A stretch of 64,000 nt of DNA, taken from contig NC_135263.1 in assembly GCF_964204865.1 (NCBI RefSeq), positions 15,049,426 through 15,113,425 on the forward strand, given 5' to 3'. The notes beneath the pieces are model-generated. The model saw only the letters and a list, made by a program, of their open reading frames with translations. It was not told the DNA's origin and ran no database searches. This DNA is from Styela clava. Its lineage: Eukaryota; Chordata; Ascidiacea; Stolidobranchia; Styelidae. The translations under genes and the position numbers were made by a program. Of this stretch, positions 32,870 to 44,559 are shown piece after piece (the stretch's first letter is position 1; the number at the start of each line of letters is the position of its first letter).

Positions 32870-34380
32870 GAAAATCGAAAAATTTTGGCATTTCCACAGA
32901 AAACCTGAGTGTTATTTGGTAATTCTTGACCCTGGTATTATTCAGATGTACAGTGAGCATTGCTTTCAATGTCAGTTAGCATCGAAATGGTAGACAGTAT
33001 TGTTGCTTGGTTTCCAACGCATCACTGCCTATTACTAGCATGGTTATATTCAATCTTTGCTAACAAGTTGATAACTAAACTATGTCTAATGCTCTATATA
33101 CACAGTAGGTAAATAAAGCAATAGTGATAAAACAAAGAAATGAGAAACAATGTTACAAGAAATAATACTAAAATATCATTATCACATATTTAATTCATCC
33201 AACTATCAATTTTGAAATGTTGGCAAGTAATAGCATCTTTGTAATAGTACAAAACAGAAAAACACTGGTACTGGATTCAGCATCTCAATATATATGACAA
33301 ATTAGGTACGATGTTCATTCACATCTTCTCATATTCTATGTGAAATTGACAAAAAAGATTTGAATTTAAGGCAATAGGATGCCAAAACATTAAATTCCCA
33401 AATAGGTACCCAATTCTACAGACCACAACGTAAAAGTTTGTGTTCACTGTTCATTGTTTGGGACTCGTATTCAAGAATGGATGATTAATAAGAAAATGAA
33501 AGTACTTAAAGTGAACAATGATATCATAACAATTGTTGAAACGATAGGAGAAATATTTTCAAACACATAAGGCCATTTGATGTCTAGAATAAAAGTAGGT
33601 TGTTTGTCAAAATGACTAATTCAAATATCGTAAATATCCTACATCAGTAAATTATAAGAAAAATTGTCAATATGAAACCAAGTTGTGAGTAAGACAACTA
33701 ATGTGCTTAATATTATAATTCAAAAATGTTCAGTTTACAAACAAGCAATAGTCAATGATGAAAAAGGGGAATGTGCCATGTCATAGAGGCAAAGCAATAA
33801 TAATATAACTTTTCAAACGGTCTCAACCATAAATTAATAACAATACATTTTTGTGTAGATCAATCTGTTGACTTTATAGTTGTTAAACCTAAGTAAGCAC
33901 GAATTGAAATGCTTTCAATAGCTTGGAAATCGCAATTAATATGAAACAATTTGCATTCAAAAAAATATATGCAATTTTAAAAATGGCATCTGCTACACTT
34001 TACAGAACAACTGGTGCAAAAAATTATACTAGAATAGTTAATTAAGAAAAACAAATTCGTTTTTTAAAAGTTTGAACCAATAGTTAGATAGATAAGAGTG
34101 AACTTTATGTTACAAAATAATATTAAAATACTACAAATTACAAAATGTTTACCATGGGCATATAAAATGGCCAACATTTTTTATTTTGCAATAGATTCGA
34201 CCAATCGAGCAACAGCAGATTAAAGGGAATATCAATACGTTGTAAATCGTATCGTACCTAGTACCTACCGATTACTGTAGAAGTAAAATAATATAGGCAA
34301 ACACTAGTGTGCCCTGGTATTAACAAAATGTTATCAGATTCGTATATGAATGATTGCAGAGAGTATAGGAGAAAGGGGAA
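32870..34380. repeat. Duplicated flank downstream of the MS4A-like relic
   Basis: Non-coding. It aligns with 30380-31950 in order (TGCCTATTACTAGCATGG, CATCTCAATATATATGACA, AGGCCATTTGATGTCTAGAATAAAAGTA). The 34313-34380 part matches the sequence just downstream of copy 4, so a gene copy is expected next, and a relic is found there. Confidence 0.65.
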
Positions 34381-34384
34381 AAAA

Positions 34385-34562
34385 GGATTGCATCCCCGGC
34401 TACATATCCTCTATCTCCAACATTGGAAGATGATGGAAAATTACAATGCAGACAATGCGTGCCACGATGAAAATGATTCCTACAGATATTCTATAATTCC
34501 CAGTTTATATATTGTAGGCTGTACAGGTTGTGCATACATGTTTGCAGACATTTTCAAAATAT
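34385..34562 (-). pseudogene. Internally deleted MS4A-like relic, copy 5 of 6 positions
   Basis: On the minus strand, 34562-34408 matches the 5' part of copy 4: the ATTTTGAAAATGTCTGCAAACATG start context, Met-Tyr-Ala, CCTGTACAGCC, the TATATAAACTGGGAATT-type TM1 start and the TM1 region ending near CTTCCA. At about 34400 the sequence jumps to the 3' flank normally found after the stop codon. About 600 bases of coding sequence, covering TM2 to the C-tail, are missing. Within the remaining part there are also small deletions. It cannot encode a four-pass protein. Confidence 0.7.
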
Positions 34563-34635
34563 TAAATTACGAATTAGGTTACGAGTTTTCACCCTCTTTT
34601 ACAGCCAAATTTGGCAGAAAATTTGCCAATTAGTT

Positions 34636-35062
34636 TAAAAAAGGCGCGCCAGCGCATGTCTATGTTATCTAAGATAATTACCAGACAAGCATTGTGACAA
34701 AACTAGGGGATTCTGAAACATATTTTGTGACGTCACAAGGCGATAGTCGTGGAGCAATAGAATATAGCTTTTCGTTCGTTTGTACGTACTAGTTACAGTA
34801 TTTGTCATATTGTCATATTTAAATCGGACTAGCAAAGCTGGTTTTAAAATACTACAGAGATGCCTAAACGAAAGAAGGGTGATGAGTATCCTAGATTTCA
34901 ACTTGTGCTGCATGTGAGCAGCCGTTGAAGGCCCGCAGCCACAACATGCTGTATCAGAAGTCATCAAATTTCTGGCCTGAAATGCTATATGGCTCGCACA
35001 AAAATGCAATTGGAAAAATGTACCTTTTATGACTTTCTTGCCCAAAAAGGTTCCCGACCCCT
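34636..35062. mobile_element. hAT-derived fragment
   Basis: The right end, TGCCCAAAAAGGTTCCCGACCCCT, read in reverse is AGGGGTCGGGAACCTTTTTG, a typical hAT terminus. The left part has AAAAAAGGCGCGCCAGCG, a common subterminal sequence of such elements, but the left tip is missing. A short frame near 34862 starts MPKRKKGDEYPRFQ, similar in style to the N-termini of hAT-derived ZBED-type proteins, and then breaks. Confidence 0.5.
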
Positions 35063-36306
35063 ACAATATATATACAAGGCAAGGATATAAAAATCTGTGA
35101 TCACAGAGACAAAGGAACAGACACATTGTGTTATTAAGCATAAAGAAATTCAAGGAAAGTGGAAGAAAAAGATTATTCATATCAAATTGATAACATACTT
35201 TTATGAAGCATGATAATTTGATTCCGCATAAGATCCACTGAAAAACCAATCATTCCCAAGCTTCGATAATTAGCCAGTAAATTGAAATTCGTTTAGCAGA
35301 ATTGAATTATTTTTTTTCTACCTGTTTCTGTAAGCGTCAATTCACTGATTTATGCACTACCATATTTCTATAGTTTCAGTTTCAGAGTTCTTGGAATTTG
35401 AGTGGCCACCCGTGACCTTGCTCTGCGATGACTCATCTCGTTTTCTTCAGAATGAAACCATATGACATTACTTTGAACAAATTGCCTCATAAACAGTTAT
35501 AGATAAATTAATAAGCTAAAAAGCAATTTATAACTATGGTAACTGTAATGTTGAATAATTATGAAATTTCTGTCATTTTACTGATCCTTATCCAGGGATG
35601 TTCAAATTGAATAAAATATTCAAATAAATTCAAAATTGGATAGATTCAATATGATGAATTCTGGATTTTAGGAACAGTTTGGAATAAATTCAGTGAAAAT
35701 TTATCTTTTGATTTCCTATACCCAGACAAAGTTAGGAAGCTATAAAATGAAGAATAGTAATAATTCAAACAGTGTTTATCTTGAGAGAATTCTGCATAAC
35801 CAATTTTTAGTTTCCACAAATTCACAAATGCCTTAGTGAATATTTTTATGTGGAACAGACCCATTTCAGAATATATCCAATATTTCAATTTGAAAAAATT
35901 ATTTCAGAATATATTCATTCGGACAGGTAATAATTGGCCACATTTTCAACCAGGAAGTCTAATCAAACTGTCATGATGTACAAGTTGGTTTTTCCCTAAA
36001 TGATTCATAAAAAATGTCACCAGACGATATAATAATCATGAGATGAGGTAGCATTATAAATAGAACTCACAAATGACACAGGTGTTGAGTCAAAGTCTCC
36101 AGGCCATTTACTTCTCATGTACCATCGAATTCTGATGAATGATATGCTGTCGGTGCTTATCTCTAGCAGAATTCATTTGAATAGTTTTTTAAAACCATAA
36201 AATTTATTACATATAGTTCCTAAATACTATTATTTAAGAGGTTAACTATGCATCTGAATAATATACAAATGAAACAGAATTATACAAAGTATTGTGATTT
36301 GAAGGA
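35063..36306. other. Non-coding, AT-rich
   Basis: No supported gene. CAGGGATGTTCAAATTGAATAA near 35596 resembles an element end, but a matching inverse end could not be assigned with confidence. Confidence 0.4.
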
Positions 36307-36615
36307 AAACTGTGCAAAGTATTAAACAAATGTAATTATAATTATAAATTGCAATCTTTGTATTTTATTATGTTTTCGGTGCAAAATTATCAATAGCTGA
36401 TAAAGGGCTTGATAGGAAAATTTATCCGAACACAAAATAGGAATTAATATATATGTAAATATAAACTGTGCAAAGAATTTAATATATGTAATGATTAATT
36501 GCAATATTTGTATTTATATCATGATTTCGGTGAAAAGTCATCAATATATATTTTTATGTAGAGCTTGAGAGGAAAATTCATAAATTAGGTATTAATATAT
36601 GTTGTACAAATATAA
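36307..36615 (+). repeat. Imperfect ~155-bp tandem duplication
   Basis: Two adjacent units (36307-36462 and 36465-36615) share AACTGTGCAAAG, AATTGCAAT-TTTGTATTT, ATTTCGGTG-AAA-T-ATCAAT, GCTTGA-AGGAAAAT and a closing TATGT-ACAAATATA. They differ by substitutions and small gaps, so the duplication is not recent. Confidence 0.65.
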
Positions 36616-37974
36616 CTCACTGCAATATTATTAAGCATTACAAGATTCAACAATAAAAAAGAATTTGGAAATCTAATTCAACACAGTGGTATGAATCAGT
36701 GTTGGATAGTTCCTACTTCCTAAACTCTGAGTCTAGTAGAGTCACAGCTCACAGGTCATCAGAGAATGGAGTCTAGTCCGAGTCAATCAATTTGTTAAGT
36801 CACACTGGCAGTTAGTGATGACAAATTCGAGTCTTAAATTCCAACTCAAGTTGAGTGAATGATCAGAGTCTCCAAGTGTTAATTGTGCAAATCAGAAACA
36901 TTGTAAAAAAGATTACAAATTATTCAAAGTACCATTCCATATTTATTCTATATATGGGACATGACTTTAAAACTGGCAGCCTTTTAAGTAGCAGTGGATA
37001 GATAAATGCACTATGAGAAATATCAGAATAAATCATAAAAACGAGAGGTCATCCATACAGTAATATGTACAAATTACAGAATTGAAATGATTGAACACAA
37101 CAGACATAAAATTTAAGAACTTTCTTTTAACTATACAAGGCAGATACAACACTAATATCAATAACCTTCAACAAAAAATATTCAAAACCCTAATCAATTG
37201 TTTGTAAACAAGAGATTTCATTCCTGCTACTACATCCATTAAAAAAAGCTCTTTTAGAAAATAAATTCAAAATCAAATCAAACTATGATATAAGGTTATT
37301 TTTATATTAATAGATGTGTATTAGTTATTCAACATTGTGAACAATTGAACATTATTGACATTGAAAAATCATAATTTATAATTTATATTTTACTTTCTTT
37401 TAACAATTTTCTCAATTAATTAGAAACTAAAAAAAAAAGTGAATACTGGATATCATTTTTAAATAGCATATATTATATTTGTTGCAAGTTTTGAGTTATG
37501 GTTGTTACTTGTTAGATACTGTTCTGCATACAATAAACTTTTCATTTTTTCATATTTCAATTTCAAATAAATTTCAATTCTGTATTCCATACTAAAATCT
37601 GTGCTACACAGAAATTTCAATTACCATACTCGGATAAGCCAAATATATATTTTTACTGCATTCTCAGTCAGCTGGGAGGCAGCGGGGTTTCATGTTTTGA
37701 TGTTAATCTAAGCATACAAGACTGATACAGTAGACAATTATCGACCGACAAAATACAATTTGAAACACTAAACTAGACTTTTGCATGACTGAATAGTCTA
37801 CAGATCATACCTAATTGACACTGAATAACAGGACTTGATAACCAGAAATATGTGTGAAAAAGTTATCTCAGACACAGACTTTTCAAATTACTTTTGTGCA
37901 ATAATATGAATATATGATATGATAGTGTGTAAAAGCGAGTACAATATCTATTCAAGCCTGCATAATCCTTTCTT
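36616..37974. other. Non-coding downstream of MS4A-like copy 5
   Basis: AT-rich, no supported coding segment or recognisable element. Confidence 0.4.
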
Positions 37975-38853
37975 TCACTGAGGATAGCTCGGATTGGCAG
38001 CATAATTTACAGAGCTATAATATGATGGTGGGTTAGCACCTGGTTGTAAAGCTTGTTTCGTTGGTTCTGCATAAGGTTGCTGTACAGCAGGTGAAGAATA
38101 TTGTGGCACAGAGACACCAGGCTGCGTGAATCCACTTTGTTGAGGCGGCATGGGCATAGGCATTGCTGTAGGTTGTCCGACAACAGAATAAGCTTGTCCT
38201 GGAATTTGTTGATTCGGAACGAGCATATATTGACCATTAGCAAGTTGGACATATTGTTGTCCCACTGGTTGTGCTGTATAATATGCTCTTGTGGAGTTTG
38301 TAGGAGGCACACAACATACTCCTGCACAGCAGTAAGCAGAATGCACAATCGAGACAATTAAAATCGCAAAGCTTCCAAGGGTGTTGAGAATCTGGAATGT
38401 TATAATAGCTGGGTGAGTGACTATTATAGCAGAAGGCAGAGAAATGCTGAAAAGTATTCCCATAAATATTGCCGTGAATATAGCCATGATCATGTTTGAT
38501 CCATACATACAAGTAGATGTGTTTTTTCTTGCACAAATTCCAAGTATTCCACTGATAATTGGAAAGATTCCACACCATATTCCTGGAGACGCATACACAA
38601 TGCCAAAAGTAGAATAATAACTGTAGCTTGCATAACCCTGGTTGGTCACTCCGATTGCAAAACCCAAACTAGCAATGCATGAAGCTATAAATAAGACTCC
38701 AAATAAAAGTTCTGTCATGCCAAGTCTATAGAGGGTGTCCTTATATTTACTGCGCTTCTTTTCTGGATCAATTACTCCTTGTTGAGTTGGTAGATTCTGA
38801 CCTATTGGCTGTTGGGCAACCGGTGGTGCATACATCGGGGGAATGGCTGCCAT
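37975..38853 (-). CDS. MS4A/CD20-like four-transmembrane protein, divergent paralogue
   Basis: A single-exon frame of 292 residues from the ATG at 38853. It is the most divergent intact member but has the same plan: an N-tail with MYAPPVAQQP, TM1 (GMTELLFGVLFIASCI), TM2 (SPGIWCGIFPIISGIL), TM3 (ANMIMAIF-type SNMIMAIFTAIFMGIL), TM4 (LNTLGSFAILIVSIVHSAY) and CCAGVCC immediately after. The tail is longer and rich in Gln, Pro and Tyr, and it ends with PPSY and NPSY, the same PPxY and NPxY pair as copies 1-3. Its flanks do not match the tandem units, so it separated from the others before the recent duplications and probably represents the older gene. Confidence 0.85.
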   Translation of the reverse strand: MAAIPPMYAPPVAQQPIGQNLPTQQGVIDPEKKRSKYKDTLYRLGMTELLFGVLFIASCIASLGFAIGVTNQGYASYSYYSTFGIVYASPGIWCGIFPIISGILGICARKNTSTCMYGSNMIMAIFTAIFMGILFSISLPSAIIVTHPAIITFQILNTLGSFAILIVSIVHSAYCCAGVCCVPPTNSTRAYYTAQPVGQQYVQLANGQYMLVPNQQIPGQAYSVVGQPTAMPMPMPPQQSGFTQPGVSVPQYSSPAVQQPYAEPTKQALQPGANPPSYYSSVNYAANPSYPQ

Positions 38854-39406
38854 ACTCACAAGACTAAAATTAAGTATTTATCTGTATATAACAAAACAAA
38901 TTGAATGCTATTAGTATTCCTGTATCAAACATTTTGTCTCACAGAAGCAAAATTGAACAGTATTGATACATAAACTTTTCAATTAAACTAGTCAAGTTTT
39001 CGTTTGGTACTCATCATGGTGTAATATTAACTATCAACTTCTATATTTATTCATAAACTTAACAGTCATATACAAAAATTTCTGATGCTCAACTGTCTGC
39101 AGTTGCTAGGCCTTGGTGTTCTCGATGAAGGGTGTATTGACTTATTACAGTATTAGAGTTTAGCAATAGATTTCAGTTTAGCGAAGTGAACACCGTAATA
39201 ACGCCAAACATGAAACGAAAACATGATGTGAAAATAAACGTCAGGAAACAGGTCTGGTACCGTATATCCTAGTTCTACCACAGGTACTTCTGGTTGATCA
39301 AAACAAAGACGAACTTCTGCAGCTGCACATAGGGATGAATAAGATCCACATCGAGGGCTGCCACTTTTTTCTGAATAAAAACATCTAGATTAACCTTAGG
39401 AAACAT
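38854..39406. other. Upstream flank of MS4A-like paralogue
   Basis: Non-coding, no recognised promoter element. CTCGATGAAGGGTG and nearby GC-richer sequence at 39120-39330 have no assigned function. Confidence 0.35.
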
Positions 39407-39865
39407 CTAAAAATATTGGGTCTCGTGTAGTTTCGTACCTCTAGTGGGCGTAGCAATTTTTTGATATGTCAATCCTAACCCCCATCTGACTACACCATCA
39501 AAAAATTACGTCACTACGACATCACAATCACGTCATAGAGCTTGCTAAATATACGTACAATCACCCGAAATGGCATTGGCGCCGACGATAAAGAACTACC
39601 TGACATTAACGATCTCTCTCCTATTGGAATCGTTGCGACGAGAAAACGAGAGAAATAACTGTTCGATTTCGGGTGCTCGTTTGCGCGTCTTGGATGGCAG
39701 TTCGTATACTTTGAATGGCTCTATTACGTCACTGTGACGTCGTGTTGACGTAGTTTTTGGATGGCTTAGCCAGGGGGGGGTTAGGATTGATACGTGAAAA
39801 AATTGTCATGCTACGCCACTAGAAGTATGTTAGGTACGAAACTACATGAGACCCAAAATATTTAG
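39407..39865. mobile_element. ~0.46-kb inverted-repeat element
   Basis: The left arm from CTAAAAATATTGGGTCTCGT, running through GTAGTTTCGTACCT and TCAATCCTAACCCCC, is repeated in inverse at the right end (GGGGGGGTTAGGATTGA..AGGTACGAAACTACATGAGACCC). Arms are about 75 bp with a short extra segment in the right arm. The core contains several GACGTC motifs. No clear target duplication was found. Confidence 0.7.
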
Positions 39866-40149
39866 ATTGAAAATTAAAACATCTTAATACTGTAATATCA
39901 TCTAAACATGTAGTTACTAAATTCAATAAAAATAAACAAAACAAGAAGGTACAAATAGTTCATTACATCACATCATAGAAGTCTAGATTTCAAAGATCAT
40001 TTGAAGTTGACATTGTTGCTACAGAGGGATTTTTATATGTTTCTAGTGTACACATTTTTTTGTGTACACTACATTATACTATTCGTTTAACAATTGTTAT
40101 TCACATCGCTTTTTTATTTTCCACTGGATAATATTTAAAACGTCGTAGA

Positions 40150-40250
40150 GAAAAAGTATCTAGATTTTATAGCTAACATCTAGACTCCAAATTTTACATC
40201 TAGATCTTGAACAAAACATCTAGATATAGCATAAAACATCTAAAGCGGCA
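40150..40250. repeat. Cluster of ACATCTAGA motifs
   Basis: ACATCTAGA or a one-base variant occurs at about 40175, 40195, 40217 and 40236, spaced ~20 bases apart, with a variant TATCTAGAT near 40158 and another ACATCTAGA at 39382. The spacing suggests a degenerate minisatellite or a binding-site array. Confidence 0.5.
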
Positions 40251-41332
40251 CTATACTGACAAGTCGATAAACAACAGTCCAAACTCACGACTTATTTCAT
40301 TATTTGGAACCATGGAACCCAGGTATATATAGGCTTTGCATGGAACGCACCTCTACCGCTATATAGCGTTGTAGCTGTCAGACTTCAAAAAGCGTTAATA
40401 AGTTCACGCATTCTACCCGAAAATAATAAACCATAAAATAAAGAATAAGATATTTATAATAAGGACTTGAAGAAGTAAGGTATTCGGAAATTAAAAGATA
40501 GCGTGAAAGTTCTCGTTTGTGCTGGATTTTGTCAACGTAAGCAATATGAAAGTACGCGTGTTTAGGAACGTGTTTCAAATTGAGCAGTAATGGCAGCAAT
40601 TTTTTACGATTTCACGACTAACATTACCTGATTCTGGTTGCCAACCTGTCACGCCTCAAAGAACTTCTAGTAATATTTCTTTAACATTAAAAAATGGCGA
40701 CTCCTGCAGCTAGAATAACATAAAAACATAAACCCGCATTTGGTCTAGCTAGTTATAAGTATAATAAGTATAAGTTTTTTTTTTACCCGCAAAAAAGCAT
40801 ACACAAACAATGAACGCACAAGAGATCGGGAAAATCGGGAACACTGACGAAACCTTTATAAAGGTTTAATACATACGTCAGTTTACCCACATTCAACACC
40901 CAAACATATATTCAAAATAATAAAAAAAGACAAAAACACAAACAGGTATCGTTCGGGCGTCAAACTTGTGAAACATAAACACACTGCAGACACGGTGGGC
41001 CCCAATTTAATACTCTTTGCGTCAAAATGGAGATGATAGGGCTGTGATTTGCGACTTGTTTACACCAGTCGTATATAAAACCAAACAAATAATATGATTA
41101 AGTGAACAATTAAATTGCGAAAGAGCCTATATTACCGGTATAAGATATAAACAATGGCAACAAAAGTAATACATACATTTTACAGTTCAATGTCTTTTCA
41201 TGAAATTCTTTATCATAAATAAAATCCGGTGTGAGTTCTGTAGTGCAGGCGCAAGTAGTTTAGTGCAGTTTAGTGTTAAAACTGCATTAACACAATATAT
41301 ATTCTCTGTTGTGAATATATATATATATATAA
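40251..41332. other. Non-coding
   Basis: No supported gene. The AT dinucleotide run at 41314-41332 abuts the next element. Confidence 0.4.
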
Positions 41333-41505
41333 AGGGTGTCCAAAAAGTTTCGCCCGGTTATAAAGTCTTTATATTCAAATGTTTTTTTTTTTCAATTATA
41401 AAAAAGAATAATAGTCAGTCTGTATCTAATTGAATGTTATAGATGTTGGATGTTATAGTCCCCATTTCCCATACAACAAATTTATTCAAACTTTTTGGAC
41501 GCCCT
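41333..41505. mobile_element. Mariner-like miniature element
   Basis: About 173 bp. The left end AGGGTGTCCAAAAAGTTT is the inverse of the right end AAACTTTTTGGACGCCCT with one mismatch. It lies in AT-rich sequence with no clean target duplication. The core has no coding potential. Confidence 0.75.
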
Positions 41506-41992
41506 ATAATATTCAAAAAATTAATTTTGCACTGTGTGATGTTATTTTGCGATGATTTATACTCTCTTTTTCATTTCTGATCGTACTTTATGAAAAGTAC
41601 TTTCATTTCACGTCTATAACAATGAACTTCATGAGCGAGGGCAATCAGAAGCCATAGATAATTTCTCGCTTCGCTCGAGTGAAGTAGGCAGCAGCGTGAT
41701 GAACGACAGCGGTGGCGAGTATGGATTGTTTTTCGATAAAAGGGCAAGCCATAGAAACAACAACACCAAAAATCAATCCTGAAGTCCACTTTGTGTTCGA
41801 TAATCCACGTCAACCTTGATGTGGACAGGTGGGAGCGAACATTACACATCGTACTAGGAAGATACACCGATTAAGATGGACATTCGATTGATTCGAAGTC
41901 AATGGACTATTTTATTTGTGGAGAAGTAATACGGCTCAATCACGCGGAAGGCTACGGCTTGTTCTTCGCTTACTGGTTTGGATATCACTTAA
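41506..41992. other. Non-coding
   Basis: Includes a stretch of moderate GC at 41640-41720. No domain or splice-supported exon. Confidence 0.35.
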
Positions 41993-42243
41993 TGGACACG
42001 TTAAGTGGACATAACGATCGTTTCAATATTATGATCTAGGACACGTTTTTGAAAAATCGCCTTTCTCTTCGATTACTGGACCAAAATTTTTAGTACTTAA
42101 AGATGGAATTTTTCTCCAGAAGGCTATTACATTTCCTTTTTTCAAAAATTCTTGTGGATTCCAAGAGAATCGTTTTTTATGTGTCAGAATAAAAAATAGC
42201 GACACCTTGTGACGTGTCCATATATTTGAGCTTAGCTCTCTTG
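41993..42243 (+). repeat. Dispersed repeat, copy 2
   Basis: Homologous to 113-357 in the same orientation. It shares GTGGACATA-CGATCGTTTCAATATTATG, GACACGTTTTT and GACGTGTCCATATATTTGAG. Confidence 0.6.
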
Positions 42244-43855
42244 TTGATAGTTATCAATACTTTTGAAAATATTTTAAAATTTAAAAAAAATAAGCTAATA
42301 AGCAAAAAGACTTATCATATTCCAGGAAAAGACGAAATTGAAAAACAATATTGCCAAGGTGTGTATAAACTACAACCGCATTAGCCGAATTTATTAAAAA
42401 CAATGCATTTCGCACCCTTAATATAACGTGAGCGATATAGAAGTCTATGCGAATAGGTTAAATTCGACGGCGCTCGTGAAATATACTCAATCAGCTGATT
42501 TAGGTTAGATAGACATAGAGCTCTCGACGAGGGCGGGCGTGTGTTTTTGTCTTTATTTTTTATTTAAAGCGGTATATACTTCTGTGGCTTAGTCCGGAGC
42601 AAATAATACCCGACTAGTGCTAAATAATGACAAAGCAATGCGATGCAAGCGCTTCGATAAATTTTGTGAAAAAATAAACTTTTGTTAAAACAAGTTTATC
42701 TAGCCCAGCTAACTTCCAATGCCGTCATAACAAAAACAAAGTTGAGGACTCTTTAAAATATTTTTCGACATTTTAATTCGAAATTAATAAAAAAAACTTT
42801 GGTTTTGGATACACACATTAATATGACAATTAATATGATACATTTTTGAACCCCATTTTTAAACGTATTCTCATACTTTTTAATCATCTGGGAATGACAC
42901 TTACCTTTTTGTAGCCATTGTTTCGCACACAATCGTTTTGGAATAACAATGATGCGTCACATTTCTATTGTAGTTTGGTGGTTTAATGTGTACTGTTCGA
43001 CCGGTAACGTTCTCGATAACAAAACTCGAAGAAACTGATATAACCGCCTTTGTTCTAAGTGGAAATATGTTCGTAAAATTCAAGTATCTTCAACCGACAT
43101 CAAAGCGATATAGCATGGTGATAATAATGTTGAGTAGAAAGTTTGAATATTTCGGTGTACGCTGATATACTTGAGGGATAGTTAAACGATTTGATATCAA
43201 TAAAAGAGAAGAGTAAACCCATTTAAAGTATCCGTTCGCGAGGTTCAAGAAAAATGCAAATTCAGTGAAAAAATTCAATTATACAGAGGAGGTAAAACAA
43301 AAAAATGAACGCAAACCATTCGAAACAATGTCCACGATAATCCATGCCGCCGATATATAAGTACTATATCGTCTATATCCATCCATTTGAAGAAGCCAAA
43401 CATAATATTTGAATAAAAATCAAATATTTATTCTGCCTGTAATTTATGACGGCTATGATACATAGTGTTCATAGCAACAGATAGATGTCGCAAATGGAAC
43501 TATAATTGAGAGTAATAAAAGCGATCTGAGCTGAGATATTTGTAAAAAATTTATCTACACGAAAAAACTACAAAGCGTTGAGAAACAGTTTGAGTGAGAG
43601 AGAAATTTTAGACTAACCAACCATGGATAAATATGCCCAAATCAGATTTTTCGTTTTCGTTATAACAAATAATAATATATATTTGTCATAAATCAAGAAA
43701 TGAATACAGATGTAACATTAGTCGTATATGAAACTAAGCGAAGGACGAGAATTATTTCATCGAAATATATTTATATATAATATGGAAACAATTGAAATTG
43801 TCATAACAAAAATTACAGCAATAGTTTTGCCCAAGGCTTGTTTAAGGTGTTATGG
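42244..43855. other. Non-coding
   Basis: No supported gene or recognised element. Small frames only. Confidence 0.4.
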
Positions 43856-44155
43856 CTGGCATGAGCAATTTACGACCCGCGGATAAAATCCGGCCCGTTG
43901 GGTGATTTAATCTGTCCCACCTGATGCTACCACAATCAAACTGAAACCAAATTTTGATGTTTTAGCTAAACAAGGAATTTGTTGAGATTGTGATTAAATT
44001 TAGTTTTGGCAGGAGGCTTATTGTTTTCCGCATTTGCTTTTGTAATACTGTAAATTAAGTTCATAATATGTAACTTTTTACACCACACTTATATGGCCCG
44101 CCAATTCAGACGGGCAAAATTTTGGCCTCTGGTATAAAAACCTTGCCCACACCTG
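43856..44155. mobile_element. hAT miniature element (300 bp)
   Basis: Starts CTGGCATGAGCAATTTACGA and contains GACCCGCGGATAAAATCCGGCCCG. It ends ..AACCTTGCCCACACCTG, inverse of a CAGGTGTGGGCAAGG hAT-type end. It is flanked by TGTTATGG (43848-43855) and TATTATGG (44156-44163), an 8-bp duplication with one mismatch. It lies ~400 bases before the next gene. Confidence 0.75.
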
Positions 44156-44559
44156 TATTATGGTCTACATAGGCAGCCACAGCCAGCCGCTAAGCTAATG
44201 GAATCTTTCCCGAACACGAACTTACGATATATATCAATTTAAACGTGGGAAATGGATCCTTCCACTCCCTGTAGATGAGTGATATGGGTTACCAATTAGT
44301 AACTAGTAGACAAAGTGAAGTTGGACATTGATCACATAATCATTAATACAAATTAAAGATGATTTGAATCATACTCGACGAGTAGGACGTAATATTTGGA
44401 TTTTATACCATTGTTTCCTCCACCCAAATTCTGTGTCAATTCGCAATACACTACAGATTTAAAAATACTCCCGTTTATTTCGTCCTTTCTTATCATTTAC
44501 CCTACAGAATGTGGAAAATTTTATGACATATTATATGCCAAAGAACTACCTAAATAAAA

